DNA from: Croceicoccus hydrothermalis
GTDB taxonomy: Bacteria; Pseudomonadota; Alphaproteobacteria; Sphingomonadales; Sphingomonadaceae
Direction: 5' to 3'
Assembly (NCBI RefSeq): GCF_022378335.1
Contig: NZ_JAIQCI010000006.1
Location: 186,001-250,000 of the forward strand
Length of the DNA: 64,000 nt
A program made the translations under genes and the position numbers. Below the pieces are notes generated by a model that was not told the origin of the DNA, ran no database searches, and saw only the letters and a list, made by a program, of their open reading frames with translations. Of this stretch, positions 1 to 8,791 are shown one piece after another; position 1 is the stretch's first letter, and each line of letters begins with the position of its first letter.

Positions 1-2092
1 GGATAAGGAGCAGCGGATCGGCAATCTTTCCCGCATCGGCGATGGCATTGGCCGCCGCGTAGGCGTCCGGCACCTCGCGCGGGTCGCCCATGTAGCGTTC
101 GGTGTAATGGGTGTCGTAAAGCTCCCATTTCGTGACCGGCGCGCCCGAAATGCCCGCGGCATAAAAACCGGGGTCCGCCTCCAGCATCTTGAGCGTCATG
201 TACCCGCCATAGGACCAGCCATCGATCGCGATCCGGTCGGGATCGACATAGTCCAGCGTTTTCAGCCATTCGGCGCCCGTCTTCTGGTCGCGCACCTCGA
301 CGCTGCCCATCGCGCGATGGATCGCCTTTTCGAAATCGACGCCGCGATTGGCGCTGCCGCGATTGTCGATCTCGAACCAGATATAGCCCTTGTCGACGAT
401 CGCCTGTTGCAACGCCCCGCCCCACGATCGCGACACGACCTGTGCATGCGGGCCGCCGTAGTGGGAGAACCACACGGGGTAACGCTTGCCCTGCTCCATC
501 TCCGGCAGGATCATCTTGTAATAAAGCGGCGTGCCGTTTTCGTTCGGGATCGTGCCGAAGATCGCGGGCCGATGGCTCGCGACAAACGGGGCATAGGGAT
601 GATCCCCATCGACGCGATTTTCCACCAGCCAGGTCAGCCGCTTGCCGGTATTGTCGGCGAGATAGCTTTGCGGCGGCTGGTTGGGCGAGGATCGCGAGAT
701 GATGAGCGCCTGTGCATCCTTGTCCATGCGCGCGCCATGCGAGTAGCCTTCCTCGGTCAGGCGAACGGGCGCGCCGCCGCCAGCGTAATCAAGCGCGTAG
801 ACATGGTTTTCGAGCACGCCGTCCTTCGTCCCCGACAGCCAGAGCCGCCCCGCCGCCTCATCCACGCCGAGCAGGCCGGTCACGACCCATTCGCCATCGG
901 TGAGTTGCGTCCACGCGCCATCGGCCAGGCGGTAGAGATGGCCGAACCCGTCACGCTCCGACCACCAGATCAGCGACCCGTCCTTCAGGAAACGATAGTT
1001 CGACGTCTGGTTCAGCCAATGCCCCTCGGCCGCTTCCTCGGTGAACAGGACCGTGCTCGCCCCGGTGGCGGGATCGATGCGCAGCATGTCCATGCGCGTC
1101 TGCGCCCGGTTCTGCCGCTGCGCAAAGATCGCGCTGCCATCGGGCGCCCAGTCGACGCGGGTGATGTAGATATCGTCGTTCTCACCCAGATCGGCGCGCA
1201 TGCGGTCGCTGCCATCGGCGTCCATGACATAAAGCGCGATCTCCACGTTCGGCGTGCCCGCGGCGGGATAGCGCTGCGCATAGACCTTGGTGCTGCCGGC
1301 GCCGATGGCGGTGCGCTGCACCGTGCCGACGCGCGCCTCGTCGAAACGCAGGACGGCAATGCGGCGTTCGTCTGGCGACCACCAGTAGCCGGTATCGCGA
1401 CCCATTTCCTCCTGCGCGACGAACTCCGCCTCGCCCCAATGGACGGTTTCGGGTTCGTTCGGCGGGGTCACGGCCCGCGCCTCCGCCCCGACATCGCCGA
1501 CGAAGAGCCGCCCATCGCGAACGAAGGACAGATACCGCCCCTCCGGGCTCAACACCGGGTTGAGCTCGCCCGCCTCGCTATCGGTCAGGCGCCGCACCGT
1601 CCCGTCGAGCCGCGCAAGATACAGATCCCCGTCGAGCGGCACGAGAATGCTTTGCCCATCGTCGGACCATTCATAGGCGACGATACCCTTCAGACTGCCG
1701 ATGCGGGCGCGTTCACGCTGCATCTTCTCCGCCTCGGACAATTCGCGGCCTGAACCCAGCGTCTCGGAATCGACCAGCATCGACCATGCGTTCGCCTGAC
1801 GGTCGAATGCCCACAGATCGTAACGCTCGCGGTCATCCTCCCGATTGCGCAGGACGGTGAGGTAGCGCCCATCGGGCGACAGCCGCGGCACGCGCGGACC
1901 CGGCCCGTCGAGCGCGGGGCTGCCGAATACACGCTCGAGCGTGAGCGGGCGTTGCTCCGCCGCCGGAACGTCCATTTGTGCGGTCACGACCGGCTGCGCC
2001 ATCTGTGCCATGGCGGCGGGTGCGCCACCGCTCATCCACCCGGCCATCAGAAACGCACCGGCGACGGCGCGGCTTGCGGAAAATCGAAACAT
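1..2092 (-). CDS. S9 family prolyl oligopeptidase / dipeptidyl peptidase IV-like serine peptidase (C-terminus cut by window edge)
   Basis: Exported serine peptidase expected to cleave peptides after proline or alanine in the periplasm. The ATG at 2092 gives MFRFSASRAVAGAF, followed by a hydrophobic stretch and an AxA-type cleavage region, so a signal peptide is likely. The following ~450 residues look like a DPP IV N-terminal beta-propeller (VPRLSPDGRYLTVLRN). The nucleophile elbow GWSYGG is visible, with the catalytic Ser codon at 212-214 (about Ser627). The reading frame continues to base 2 (697 codons) without a stop, so the catalytic Asp and His lie outside the window. It is separated from rplS by a terminator and runs in the same direction. 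The family call is firm; substrate specificity cannot be read. Confidence 0.9.
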   Translation of the reverse strand, partial: MFRFSASRAVAGAFLMAGWMSGGAPAAMAQMAQPVVTAQMDVPAAEQRPLTLERVFGSPALDGPGPRVPRLSPDGRYLTVLRNREDDRERYDLWAFDRQANAWSMLVDSETLGSGRELSEAEKMQRERARIGSLKGIVAYEWSDDGQSILVPLDGDLYLARLDGTVRRLTDSEAGELNPVLSPEGRYLSFVRDGRLFVGDVGAEARAVTPPNEPETVHWGEAEFVAQEEMGRDTGYWWSPDERRIAVLRFDEARVGTVQRTAIGAGSTKVYAQRYPAAGTPNVEIALYVMDADGSDRMRADLGENDDIYITRVDWAPDGSAIFAQRQNRAQTRMDMLRIDPATGASTVLFTEEAAEGHWLNQTSNYRFLKDGSLIWWSERDGFGHLYRLADGAWTQLTDGEWVVTGLLGVDEAAGRLWLSGTKDGVLENHVYALDYAGGGAPVRLTEEGYSHGARMDKDAQALIISRSSPNQPPQSYLADNTGKRLTWLVENRVDGDHPYAPFVASHRPAIFGTIPNENGTPLYYKMILPEMEQGKRYPVWFSHYGGPHAQVVSRSWGGALQQAIVDKGYIWFEIDNRGSANRGVDFEKAIHRAMGSVEVRDQKTGAEWLKTLDYVDPDRIAIDGWSYGGYMTLKMLEADPGFYAAGISGAPVTKWELYDTHYTERYMGDPREVPDAYAAANAIADAGKIADPLLLI

Positions 2093-2199
2093 GGGAAAAA
2101 TCGTCCTATCGTCATCTGCGCCATGGTTCGCGCAAGCGGCGGACAATTGCAACCATCGGGAGACGAGCGGGCGCGACCGAGGAATAAACGGCACGCACG

Positions 2200-2231
2200 A
2201 AAAAGGGCGGCCCCGTAACGGCGCCGCCCTT
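2200..2231 (-). terminator. Rho-independent terminator after rplS
   Basis: On the minus strand a 9-bp stem AAGGGCGGC / GCCGCCCTT is followed directly by a run of T. It lies 27 bases past the rplS stop codon and ends the ffh-to-rplS gene series before the peptidase gene. Confidence 0.85.
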
Positions 2232-2257
2232 CGACATTGCGATACTGTCGCCGTGGC

Positions 2258-2632
2258 TCAGCTCGACTTGCGGTCGTCGCGACGTTCCGCGATACGCGCA
2301 CGCTTGCCGGTCCGGCCGCGCAGGTAATACAGCTTCGCCCGGCGCACGATACCGCGGCGCACCACGGTGATGTTGTCAAGAATCGGCGAGTAGAGCGGGA
2401 ACACACGCTCCACACCTTCGCCGAAGCTGATCTTGCGTACGGTGAAGTTCGAGCCCATGCCGCGGTTCGACCGCGCGATGCACACGCCTTCGAAATTCTG
2501 CACACGTTCACGCGTGCCTTCGACGACGCGCACGCCGACGCGCACGGTGTCGCCCGCACGGAATTCGGGGATGTCCTTGCCTTCTTTCAGGCTCTCGATG
2601 GCTTCCGCCTCGAGCTGCTGGATCAGGTTCAT
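2258..2632 (-). CDS. rplS: 50S ribosomal protein L19
   Basis: Ribosomal protein L19 (124 aa), located at the 30S-50S interface of the large subunit. The start [12 protein letters not shown] and the core [16 protein letters not shown] and [13 protein letters not shown] are typical of the family, and the length is normal. It is the last gene of ffh-rpsP-rimM-(lipoprotein)-trmD-rplS, 12 bases behind trmD, and a clear terminator follows. The trmD-rplS order is widely conserved in bacteria. Confidence 0.98.
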   Translation of the reverse strand: MNLIQQLEAEAIESLKEGKDIPEFRAGDTVRVGVRVVEGTRERVQNFEGVCIARSNRGMGSNFTVRKISFGEGVERVFPLYSPILDNITVVRRGIVRRAKLYYLRGRTGKRARIAERRDDRKSS

Positions 2633-2644
2633 ATCCTGTGTCTC

Positions 2645-3376
2645 TCAGTCTTCGTGCCGCGCGCCAGAGGCAGATCGGACCCGACCGTCACCATGACGAT
2701 CCCAAAGATCCGGCCTGCGTAACCGTGTGTCATCCTCCGCCCGTTGTTTCCGCCAGGCGGCGATCTTCGCATGATCCCCCGATCGCAGCACTTCAGGGAT
2801 CGTGCGCCCTTCCCATGTGACGGGCCGGGTATAGTGCGGATATTCCAGAAGACCGCTTTCGAACGATTCTTCCACTCCGCTCCAAGCCGCGCCCATTACG
2901 CCGGGCAGGAGCCGAATGCAAGCGTCGAGCACCATCAATGCCGCCGGCTCCCCGCCCGAAAGCACGATGTCGCCGACCGACACCTCCTCGACCTCCCGCC
3001 CGTCGAAGATGCGCTCATCAAACCCTTCGAAGCGGCCGCACATTATCGTCACCCCCGGCCCCGCGGCGAGTTCGCGGATGCGCGCCTGCGAAATCGGGCG
3101 GCCGCGCGGCGTCATGGCAAGCACCGGCGCATCGGGCGAAAGCCCCCGCGCATGGTCGATGGCGCGCGCCAGTACATCGGGTTTGAGCACCATGCCCGCG
3201 CCGCCGCCCGCAGGCGTGTCGTCCACGGTGCGATGCTTGTCGGTCGCAAAGTCCCGGATCTGCACCGCATCCATCGACCATGTCCCGGCGGCGAGCGCCC
3301 GCCCGGCCAGCGACACGCCCAGCGGCCCAGGAAACATTTCGGGATAGAGCGTGAGGATGGTGGCGGTGAAACTCAT
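2645..3376 (-). CDS. trmD: tRNA (guanine-N1)-methyltransferase TrmD
   Basis: Methylates N1 of guanine 37 next to the anticodon, using SAM, to prevent +1 frameshifting. The 243-aa protein starts [18 protein letters not shown] and shows the trefoil-knot SAM-binding motifs [12 protein letters not shown] and [15 protein letters not shown]. The [19 protein letters not shown] segment matches the family's conserved region for tRNA binding and catalysis. ATG at 3376 is the natural start. It is 12 bases upstream of rplS and 63 bases downstream of a lipoprotein gene that interrupts the usual rimM-trmD pair. Confidence 0.97.
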   Translation of the reverse strand: MSFTATILTLYPEMFPGPLGVSLAGRALAAGTWSMDAVQIRDFATDKHRTVDDTPAGGGAGMVLKPDVLARAIDHARGLSPDAPVLAMTPRGRPISQARIRELAAGPGVTIMCGRFEGFDERIFDGREVEEVSVGDIVLSGGEPAALMVLDACIRLLPGVMGAAWSGVEESFESGLLEYPHYTRPVTWEGRTIPEVLRSGDHAKIAAWRKQRAEDDTRLRRPDLWDRHGDGRVRSASGARHED

Positions 3377-3439
3377 GCCCCGCCGGTTAGCGGGCGGCGA
3401 CCCGGCGGGCCAGCATTCATTGCCCTGCGCCGCCTGAGA

Positions 3440-4183
3440 TCAGCCACATTTCACGAAAACGACGCCGTCACCGCCGATCCTGTGCCCGGCGAGGGTCACC
3501 ACCGGCCCGTCGCCCGGCAACACGGCCAGCCCGTCCGGCCCGCGCGATTCGATTGGCATGCGCGCGATGCCATCTTCCCATTCAAAGGCCGGATCGTCGC
3601 CCATCGCGACCATCCCGGTTTCGGGCAGGCCATCGATCCGCGTTTCGATTATGGTCCGGCCCGCTCCGGCGCGCGTCACGTCGAAATCGGGTTTAGCGCA
3701 ATCGGCATTCGCGCCCTTCGCCACCCAGCTGCCCAACACATGGCGCGCGGAGATGGCCGCCCCGCCGGCGCGGGCAGGCCCGCGATCGCGGGCGGGCGGG
3801 TCGCGGCGTTCGATGCTGTCGATGGCGATGGTGCCCGCGCCCTCCATGCACAGGCTCGTATCGGCAAGAGAACCCGTGATGCGAACGTAATCGCCTGGTG
3901 TAAAATTCCCCTCGCCAAGGTTCAGCGCGTAGGTTTCGCCGCCGGGCGTACGAAGGACGGCGCATGCGGTCCCCTGGGCAAGCCGGCCTTCGAATTGCCG
4001 CAAGCTGTCAGCGGCCCGCGCATCTGCGGCGGCGCGCCTTGCATCGTCCTGCGGTTCGGAGACGACCACGGTGTCATCGCCGTCCAGCCCGGCAAGGTTG
4101 CCATGTCCGGCGCCCTCGCCGCCACACGCGACAAGCGAGAGTGCGCATACGGACACGATACAATATTTCGAAACAACAGTCAT
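3440..4183 (-). CDS. Predicted lipoprotein of unknown function, inserted between rimM and trmD
   Basis: A 247-aa protein starting MTVVSKYCIVSVCALSLVAC followed by GGEG. This is a short hydrophobic signal ending in a lipobox (LVAC), so a lipid-anchored periplasmic protein is expected. A segment around residues 90-125 (LNLGEGNFTPGDYVRITGSL, then SLCMEG) resembles the small beta-rich DUF5818-type domain seen in sphingomonads, but I hold this family call loosely. The second half contains Cys and Gly/Asp-rich beta-like sequence and ends VVFVKCG. It lies between rimM (51-base gap) and trmD (63-base gap) on the same strand and is probably cotranscribed. No clear Shine-Dalgarno precedes the ATG at 4183. 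Confidence 0.75.
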   Translation of the reverse strand: MTVVSKYCIVSVCALSLVACGGEGAGHGNLAGLDGDDTVVVSEPQDDARRAAADARAADSLRQFEGRLAQGTACAVLRTPGGETYALNLGEGNFTPGDYVRITGSLADTSLCMEGAGTIAIDSIERRDPPARDRGPARAGGAAISARHVLGSWVAKGANADCAKPDFDVTRAGAGRTIIETRIDGLPETGMVAMGDDPAFEWEDGIARMPIESRGPDGLAVLPGDGPVVTLAGHRIGGDGVVFVKCG

Positions 4184-4234
4184 ATCATGGCCAACACGCC
4201 AGAAAGACCGGCGTTCCGAACCCGGCCGACCAAT

Positions 4235-4723
4235 TCAGAGTTCGGCAAAACCCTCGGCCACGGTCAGGGTCGCATCGTCCCAACCGGGCACCGCATCACG
4301 CGTCATCGGAACCATGAAACGTTTGCCGTCCGGTCGCTCGATCTCCACGACGTCACCGGCGCCGTAATTCTCGACCGCGACCACCTTGCCGAGCATGGTG
4401 CCATCGCCTGAAACCGCATCGAGAGCGAGGAGGTCGGCGTGGTAATATTCGCCCTCTTCAAGCGGGGGCAGCGCATCGCGCGGCACTGTTAAAACCGTGC
4501 CGCGCAGCGCCTCCGCCGCATTGCGATCGGCGATTTCGGCAAAGCGCGCGACGGCGCCGCCCTTGCCGTCGTCGCGAATTTTCTTCGCGGTGAGAGCACC
4601 ATCGTTGAAGGCGCGGAACCGCCGAAGCGATTCCACGCCTTCCCCGAACAGCTTCAATCGCACGTCGCCCGTCACCCCATGCGCGCCGGTCACAGCGGCC
4701 AGGGTGACGGTACGCAAGGCCAT
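4235..4723 (-). CDS. rimM: Ribosome maturation factor RimM
   Basis: RimM (162 aa) binds S19 and helps mature the 16S rRNA 3' domain. The start at 4723 gives MALRTVTLAAVTGAHGVTGD, the usual first strand of the N-terminal beta-barrel. The linker LPPLEEGEYYHADLLAL is the conserved PRC-barrel junction and the C-terminal PRC part includes VEIERPDGKRFMVPM. An open frame continues upstream to 4927, but that part overlaps rpsP and is not RimM-like. The start lies 4 bases after the rpsP stop, so translation is probably coupled. Confidence 0.95.
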   Translation of the reverse strand: MALRTVTLAAVTGAHGVTGDVRLKLFGEGVESLRRFRAFNDGALTAKKIRDDGKGGAVARFAEIADRNAAEALRGTVLTVPRDALPPLEEGEYYHADLLALDAVSGDGTMLGKVVAVENYGAGDVVEIERPDGKRFMVPMTRDAVPGWDDATLTVAEGFAEL

Positions 4724-4727
4724 GGGA

Positions 4728-5207
4728 TCAGCCCTCGGCCTTTTCTTCGGACCCTTCCGCGGGCTCCTGGCTGCTTTCGCCTTCGATGGCCTGGCCTTCG
4801 TCGCCGGCATCGCCACTGGGGGTCGCGACATTCGCTTCCTCTTCGGCGGCCTTCGCGGCTTCGGCGGCGGCTGCGGCCTTCTCGGCGCGCTCTTCCTCAC
4901 GCTCCTTGGCCTTCTCGCCCGGCTCACCCTTGTTCGGGTTGTTGCGCGCGGCGCGCTCCTTGATCCCGGCCTTGTCGAGGAAGCGTGCGACGCGGTCGCT
5001 CGGCTGTGCGCCGACGCCGAGCCAGTAATAGACGCGATCCTCGATCAGGGTCACGCGCTTGTCGTCTTCCTTGGCGAGCAGCGGGTTGTAGGTGCCGACC
5101 TGCTCCAGATACTTGCCGTCGCGCGGGCTGCGCGCATCGGCAACGACGATGCGGTAATAAGGACGCTTTTTCGCACCACCGCGCGACAGACGCATTGCAA
5201 TTGCCAT
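4728..5207 (-). CDS. rpsP: 30S ribosomal protein S16 with long acidic/alanine-rich C-terminal tail
   Basis: S16 (159 aa). The first ~80 residues are classical ([40 protein letters not shown]). After about residue 90 there is an unusually long tail rich in Ala, Glu and Lys ([20 protein letters not shown]) that ends in Glu/Gly/Ser-rich sequence. Bacterial S16 is normally 80-90 residues. Long low-complexity extensions are known in alphaproteobacteria, but this one nearly doubles the protein. It lies 43 bases downstream of ffh and 4 bases upstream of rimM. Confidence 0.97.
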   Translation of the reverse strand: MAIAMRLSRGGAKKRPYYRIVVADARSPRDGKYLEQVGTYNPLLAKEDDKRVTLIEDRVYYWLGVGAQPSDRVARFLDKAGIKERAARNNPNKGEPGEKAKEREEERAEKAAAAAEAAKAAEEEANVATPSGDAGDEGQAIEGESSQEPAEGSEEKAEG

Positions 5208-5250
5208 GATATTCTACCTTTCGTTCAAACTGTAATATATTGAATTTACG

Positions 5251-6720
5251 TTATTTCTTCAAAATCTTGGCGAGATCGGGCGGAAGCTCGCCGCCGCCCA
5301 TTCCGCCCGGACCGGCGCCGCCCCCGCCGCCAAGCCCCGGCATCGCGGCGTCGAGCCCGCCCTTGCCGAACAGTGCGCCGAGACCTTTGAGCCCGCCCAT
5401 CTTCTTGATCTGCTTCATCGCCTTGGACATCTCCTGATGCATTTTCAGCACCTTGTTCACGTCCTGCACCTCCACCCCGGAGCCTGCCGCCACGCGCCGC
5501 TTGCGCTTTGCATTGAGTAGTGCGGGCTTCGCACGTTCGGCCGGCGTCATCGACGAGATGATCGCATCCATGCGAAGCAGCACCCGGTCGTCCATATTGA
5601 CGGACGCCATCGCCTGTTTCGCCTTCTTCATCCCGGGCATCATGCCCGCTATCGCGCCCAGCCCGCCCATCTTCGTCATCTGCTGCAACTGCATGCGCAG
5701 ATCGTTGAGGTCGAACTCGCCCTTTGACATGCGGCGGGCGAGCCGTTCGGCATCCTCCGCCTTGACGCTTTCCGCCGCCTTTTCGACGATGGAGACGATG
5801 TCGCCCATGCCCAGAATGCGATTGGCAACGCGGACGGGATCGAACGCCTCGATCGCGTCGAGCTTTTCACCCGTGCCCGCAAATTTGATCGGCTTGCCGG
5901 TGACGGCGCGCATGGAAAGCGTCGCACCGCCGCGCGCATCGCCGTCCATGCGGGTCAGCACCACGCCGGTCAGCGGCACCTCGCCGGTAAAGCTTTGCGC
6001 GACATTGACCGCGTCCTGCCCGGTGAGTGCATCGACGACGAGCAGCACTTCCTTCGGCGTGGAGACGGCGGCGACCGCCTTCATCTCGGCCATCAGCGCC
6101 TCGTCCACGTGCAACCGGCCCGCGGTGTCGAGCATCAGCACGTCGAAACTCTGCAGCTTTGCGGCCTGAAGCGCGCGGGTTGCGATGTCGACCGGCTGTT
6201 GTCCGGCGATGATCGGCAAGGTGGCGACATCGGCCTGCGTGCCGAGCACGGCAAGCTGTTCCTGCGCCGCGGGGCGATTGACGTCGAGCGACGCCATCAT
6301 CACCTTCTTGCCTTCCTTCTCGCGAAGGCGCTTGGCGATCTTGGCGGTGCTGGTCGTCTTGCCCGAACCCTGCAGGCCGACCATCATGATGACGACCGGC
6401 GGTTTCGCATCGAGGTTGAGCGCGCTCGTATCGGCGCCCTCGCCCTCGGCATCGCCGCCGCCCAGCATTTCGACCAGCGCATCATTGACGATCTTGACGA
6501 CCTGCTGCCCCGGCGTGACCGAGCGCAGCACCTGCTGCCCGATGGCCTGTTCGGTGACCTTGTCGATGAAGCGCCGCACGACCGGCAGCGCGACATCGGC
6601 CTCCAGCAAGGCGATACGCACCTCGCGCATGGCGGCGCGGACGTCGTCCTCCTGCAAGGCACCGCGACCGCGCAGCGAATCGAATACGCCGCTCAGCCGG
6701 TCGGACAGCGAATCGAACAT
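5251..6720 (-). CDS. ffh: Signal recognition particle protein Ffh
   Basis: SRP54 GTPase (489 aa) that binds 4.5S RNA and signal sequences and docks with FtsY. The N domain covers about residues 1-95. The G domain carries the P-loop GLQGSGKT near 115-122, DTAGRLHVDEAL, and TRMDGDARGG. The M domain follows, with a methionine-rich part (MGGLGAIAGMMPGMKKAKQAM) and the RNA-binding LNAKRKRRVAAGSG. The tail is Gly-rich (GGGGGAGPGGMGGGELPPDL). Its partner ftsY is in this window at 10788. The gene heads the minus-strand ribosomal series. Confidence 0.98.
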   Translation of the reverse strand: MFDSLSDRLSGVFDSLRGRGALQEDDVRAAMREVRIALLEADVALPVVRRFIDKVTEQAIGQQVLRSVTPGQQVVKIVNDALVEMLGGGDAEGEGADTSALNLDAKPPVVIMMVGLQGSGKTTSTAKIAKRLREKEGKKVMMASLDVNRPAAQEQLAVLGTQADVATLPIIAGQQPVDIATRALQAAKLQSFDVLMLDTAGRLHVDEALMAEMKAVAAVSTPKEVLLVVDALTGQDAVNVAQSFTGEVPLTGVVLTRMDGDARGGATLSMRAVTGKPIKFAGTGEKLDAIEAFDPVRVANRILGMGDIVSIVEKAAESVKAEDAERLARRMSKGEFDLNDLRMQLQQMTKMGGLGAIAGMMPGMKKAKQAMASVNMDDRVLLRMDAIISSMTPAERAKPALLNAKRKRRVAAGSGVEVQDVNKVLKMHQEMSKAMKQIKKMGGLKGLGALFGKGGLDAAMPGLGGGGGAGPGGMGGGELPPDLAKILKK

Positions 6721-7048
6721 GGCCGCATCTCCATCTGGCGCATCGGCGCCGGTGTGAACCCGTGGCGCCGCGCGCGCCGTTTGAAACCGCTATGAAAACG
6801 CGAAAAACGCCGATGGGCGAAACCTCGCCGATCAGCGTAGCGCGTATCACGCATGAAATGATGACGAAGCCCGAGAGCCCGCCTTCGCCCGAAGCCGATA
6901 GCGCAGACCTGCCACGCTTGCAAGGGGCCGCCCTCCGTCACCGGCGCAGGAGTCGGTATTTTACAGAATCTTTACCGCCGGTCGAATAGGATAGGGATTA
7001 CACCGGCCGGGAGGCCCGCAAGAAGCAGCGAGATGGCCACCCCCCGAC
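6721..7048. other. Divergent intergenic region between ffh and the GGDEF-EAL gene
   Basis: 328 bases between two divergent genes, so it must hold promoters for both the ffh operon (minus) and the GGDEF-EAL gene (plus). The sequence near 6950-7000 is locally A/T-richer, with a TTTACAGAATCTTTACC stretch, but I cannot assign -35/-10 boxes with confidence. Short frames across it show no protein resemblance. I see no RNA gene or repeat. Confidence 0.5.
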
Positions 7049-8716
7049 ATGGCGGAAAGCAGGCAAGACAATCACGATGAATGGGGGGAGGCGGCGGCGC
7101 GCCCGCCTGTCCTGTCGCTCGGCGTCATGATCGGCGCGCTCGCGACCTTCGTCGCGCAGCTTTGCTATGCCCTGCCCATGTTCTGGAGCTATGTGCGCGG
7201 CGATACCGTTGCGGGCACGGACCTCACCCCGATCAGTGCGCTTCTGCTCAATATCGCGCTCATTCTGCTCGGGTGGTTCCGCTATCGTGACCTTCGGGCC
7301 GAGATCGCCGCCCACCGCCGCGATGCAAGCCGCGCCCGTTCGCTCGCACTGACCGATGCGCTGACAGGGGCACTCAACCGCCGCTCGCTCGTGCCCGAAC
7401 TCGACGCGCGGCTCGAACAGGCGCGCAATACGGCACGTGCCTTGGCCTTTCTCATGGTCGATATCGACAGGTTCAAGCAGATCAACGACCTCAACGGCCA
7501 CCGCGCGGGCGATGCCGTTCTTATCGAGGTGGTTGCCCGCCTGCGCGCGCTCCTGCCCGATCATGCGTGCATCGCGCGGCTTGGTGGCGACGAATTTGCC
7601 TGCGTGCTGGACTACGACAGCGATGCGCCGGGGGCGCTGGAGGAATTGTGCGCGCGGCTGGTCGTCGCGGCGAGCCGGCCTATCGCGGTGGCCGGCGGCT
7701 CGATCTGCGTGACGCTTTCGCTCGGCATCGCGTCGAGCGTCGATATCCCGAACGGCAAGGCGCCCGGTTCGGCCACCCTGCTTCACATGGCGGACATGGC
7801 GATGTATCACGCCAAGAAGCACGGCCGCGACCGTTTCCATTGGTACACACCCGAAATGGAAAGCGAACTGCAACGGCGCAGCACGCTCGAAAACGGTATT
7901 CGCCGCGGCATCGCGCAAGGGGAATTCGTCCCCTATTACGAGCAGCAGGTGGATCTGGAAACGGGCAAGCTGACCGGGTTCGAAATGCTGGCGCGGTGGC
8001 AGAATCCGGAACTGGGGCTCGTCACGCCGAATGCGTTCATTCCCGTCGCCGAGGAAATGAACGTGATCGCCGAATTGTCCGAAGCCGTGATTGCGCAGGC
8101 ATTGCGCGATGCACGCGAATGGGATCGGGATCTGATCCTGTCGGTCAATATCTCCCCGGTGCAGATCCGCGACCCGTGGTTCGCGCATCGCCTGATAAAG
8201 CTTCTGTCCGCGGCGAATTTCCCGGGTGAGAGGCTGGAAATCGAAATATCCGAAGGATGCCTGCGCGAGGATATGGCGCTCGTACGCTCCATGATCACCA
8301 GCCTCAAGAATCAGGGCGTGCGCGTCAGCCTCGACGATTTCGGCAACAGCTATGCCTCCATGGCCGAACTGCGCGCACTTCCCTTTGACAGGGTGAAGAT
8401 CGATCGCGGCTTTATCGCGCAGCTCGCCTGCAAGGAAGAAAGCGAGGCCGCCATGCATGCGATCAGCGCCATCGCGCAGGGGTTCGACCTTCCCGTCACG
8501 GTCGAAGGGGTCGAAAGCGGGCCGGTGCGCAGTCTGCTTCGCAAGATGGGGCGGTTCAAGGGTCAGGGATATTATTACGGGCGTCCCGAACCGGCCGAGC
8601 GCGTCCGCGCCCGCTTGCGCAGCGAGGCACGCCTTGTCGTGAACGAGCCGCCCGGCACCGACCGCGATGCCACGAAGGCCGAGCGCGAAAATCCGAACGC
8701 GGCCTGGCACCCCTGA
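7049..8716 (+). CDS. Membrane-bound GGDEF-EAL protein (cyclic-di-GMP synthesis and/or degradation)
   Basis: A 555-aa bifunctional-type protein. Two hydrophobic segments (about 22-44 and 63-78) anchor it in the inner membrane. The GGDEF domain follows, with TDALTGALNRR and an intact RLGGDEF (GGDEF at 179-183). The product-inhibition RxxD site expected just upstream reads LLPD, so the I-site Arg is missing. The EAL domain (about 275-540) has EML instead of EAL at 312-314. It keeps the Glu and the other expected metal/catalytic positions: NISP, EISEG, SLDDFGNS (DDFG for DDFG-T/S), KIDRGF, TVEGVES and a C-terminal QGYYYGRP. Both activities are therefore possible. No sensory domain is visible, and it stands alone. 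Confidence 0.93.
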   Translation: MAESRQDNHDEWGEAAARPPVLSLGVMIGALATFVAQLCYALPMFWSYVRGDTVAGTDLTPISALLLNIALILLGWFRYRDLRAEIAAHRRDASRARSLALTDALTGALNRRSLVPELDARLEQARNTARALAFLMVDIDRFKQINDLNGHRAGDAVLIEVVARLRALLPDHACIARLGGDEFACVLDYDSDAPGALEELCARLVVAASRPIAVAGGSICVTLSLGIASSVDIPNGKAPGSATLLHMADMAMYHAKKHGRDRFHWYTPEMESELQRRSTLENGIRRGIAQGEFVPYYEQQVDLETGKLTGFEMLARWQNPELGLVTPNAFIPVAEEMNVIAELSEAVIAQALRDAREWDRDLILSVNISPVQIRDPWFAHRLIKLLSAANFPGERLEIEISEGCLREDMALVRSMITSLKNQGVRVSLDDFGNSYASMAELRALPFDRVKIDRGFIAQLACKEESEAAMHAISAIAQGFDLPVTVEGVESGPVRSLLRKMGRFKGQGYYYGRPEPAERVRARLRSEARLVVNEPPGTDRDATKAERENPNAAWHP

Positions 8717-8791
8717 AACCGGCGTACGGCGCGCGCCCGTCCTGTCACCGCGCACTGGACGTTGCCCGCTGCACTGCCTAGAGCCGGGACC

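Noticed and set aside
2744-4411. 555-codon plus-strand frame opposite trmD and the lipoprotein gene
   Set aside because: trmD is certain on the minus strand. I also considered whether this frame might be the true gene opposite the lipoprotein, but the lipobox and signal on the minus strand are better evidence.
8771-8791. CCTAGAG just before dapF as a -10 promoter box
   Set aside because: The spacing to a -35-like TTGCCC is too short, and similar strings occur in several GC-rich leaders, so I do not call it a promoter.
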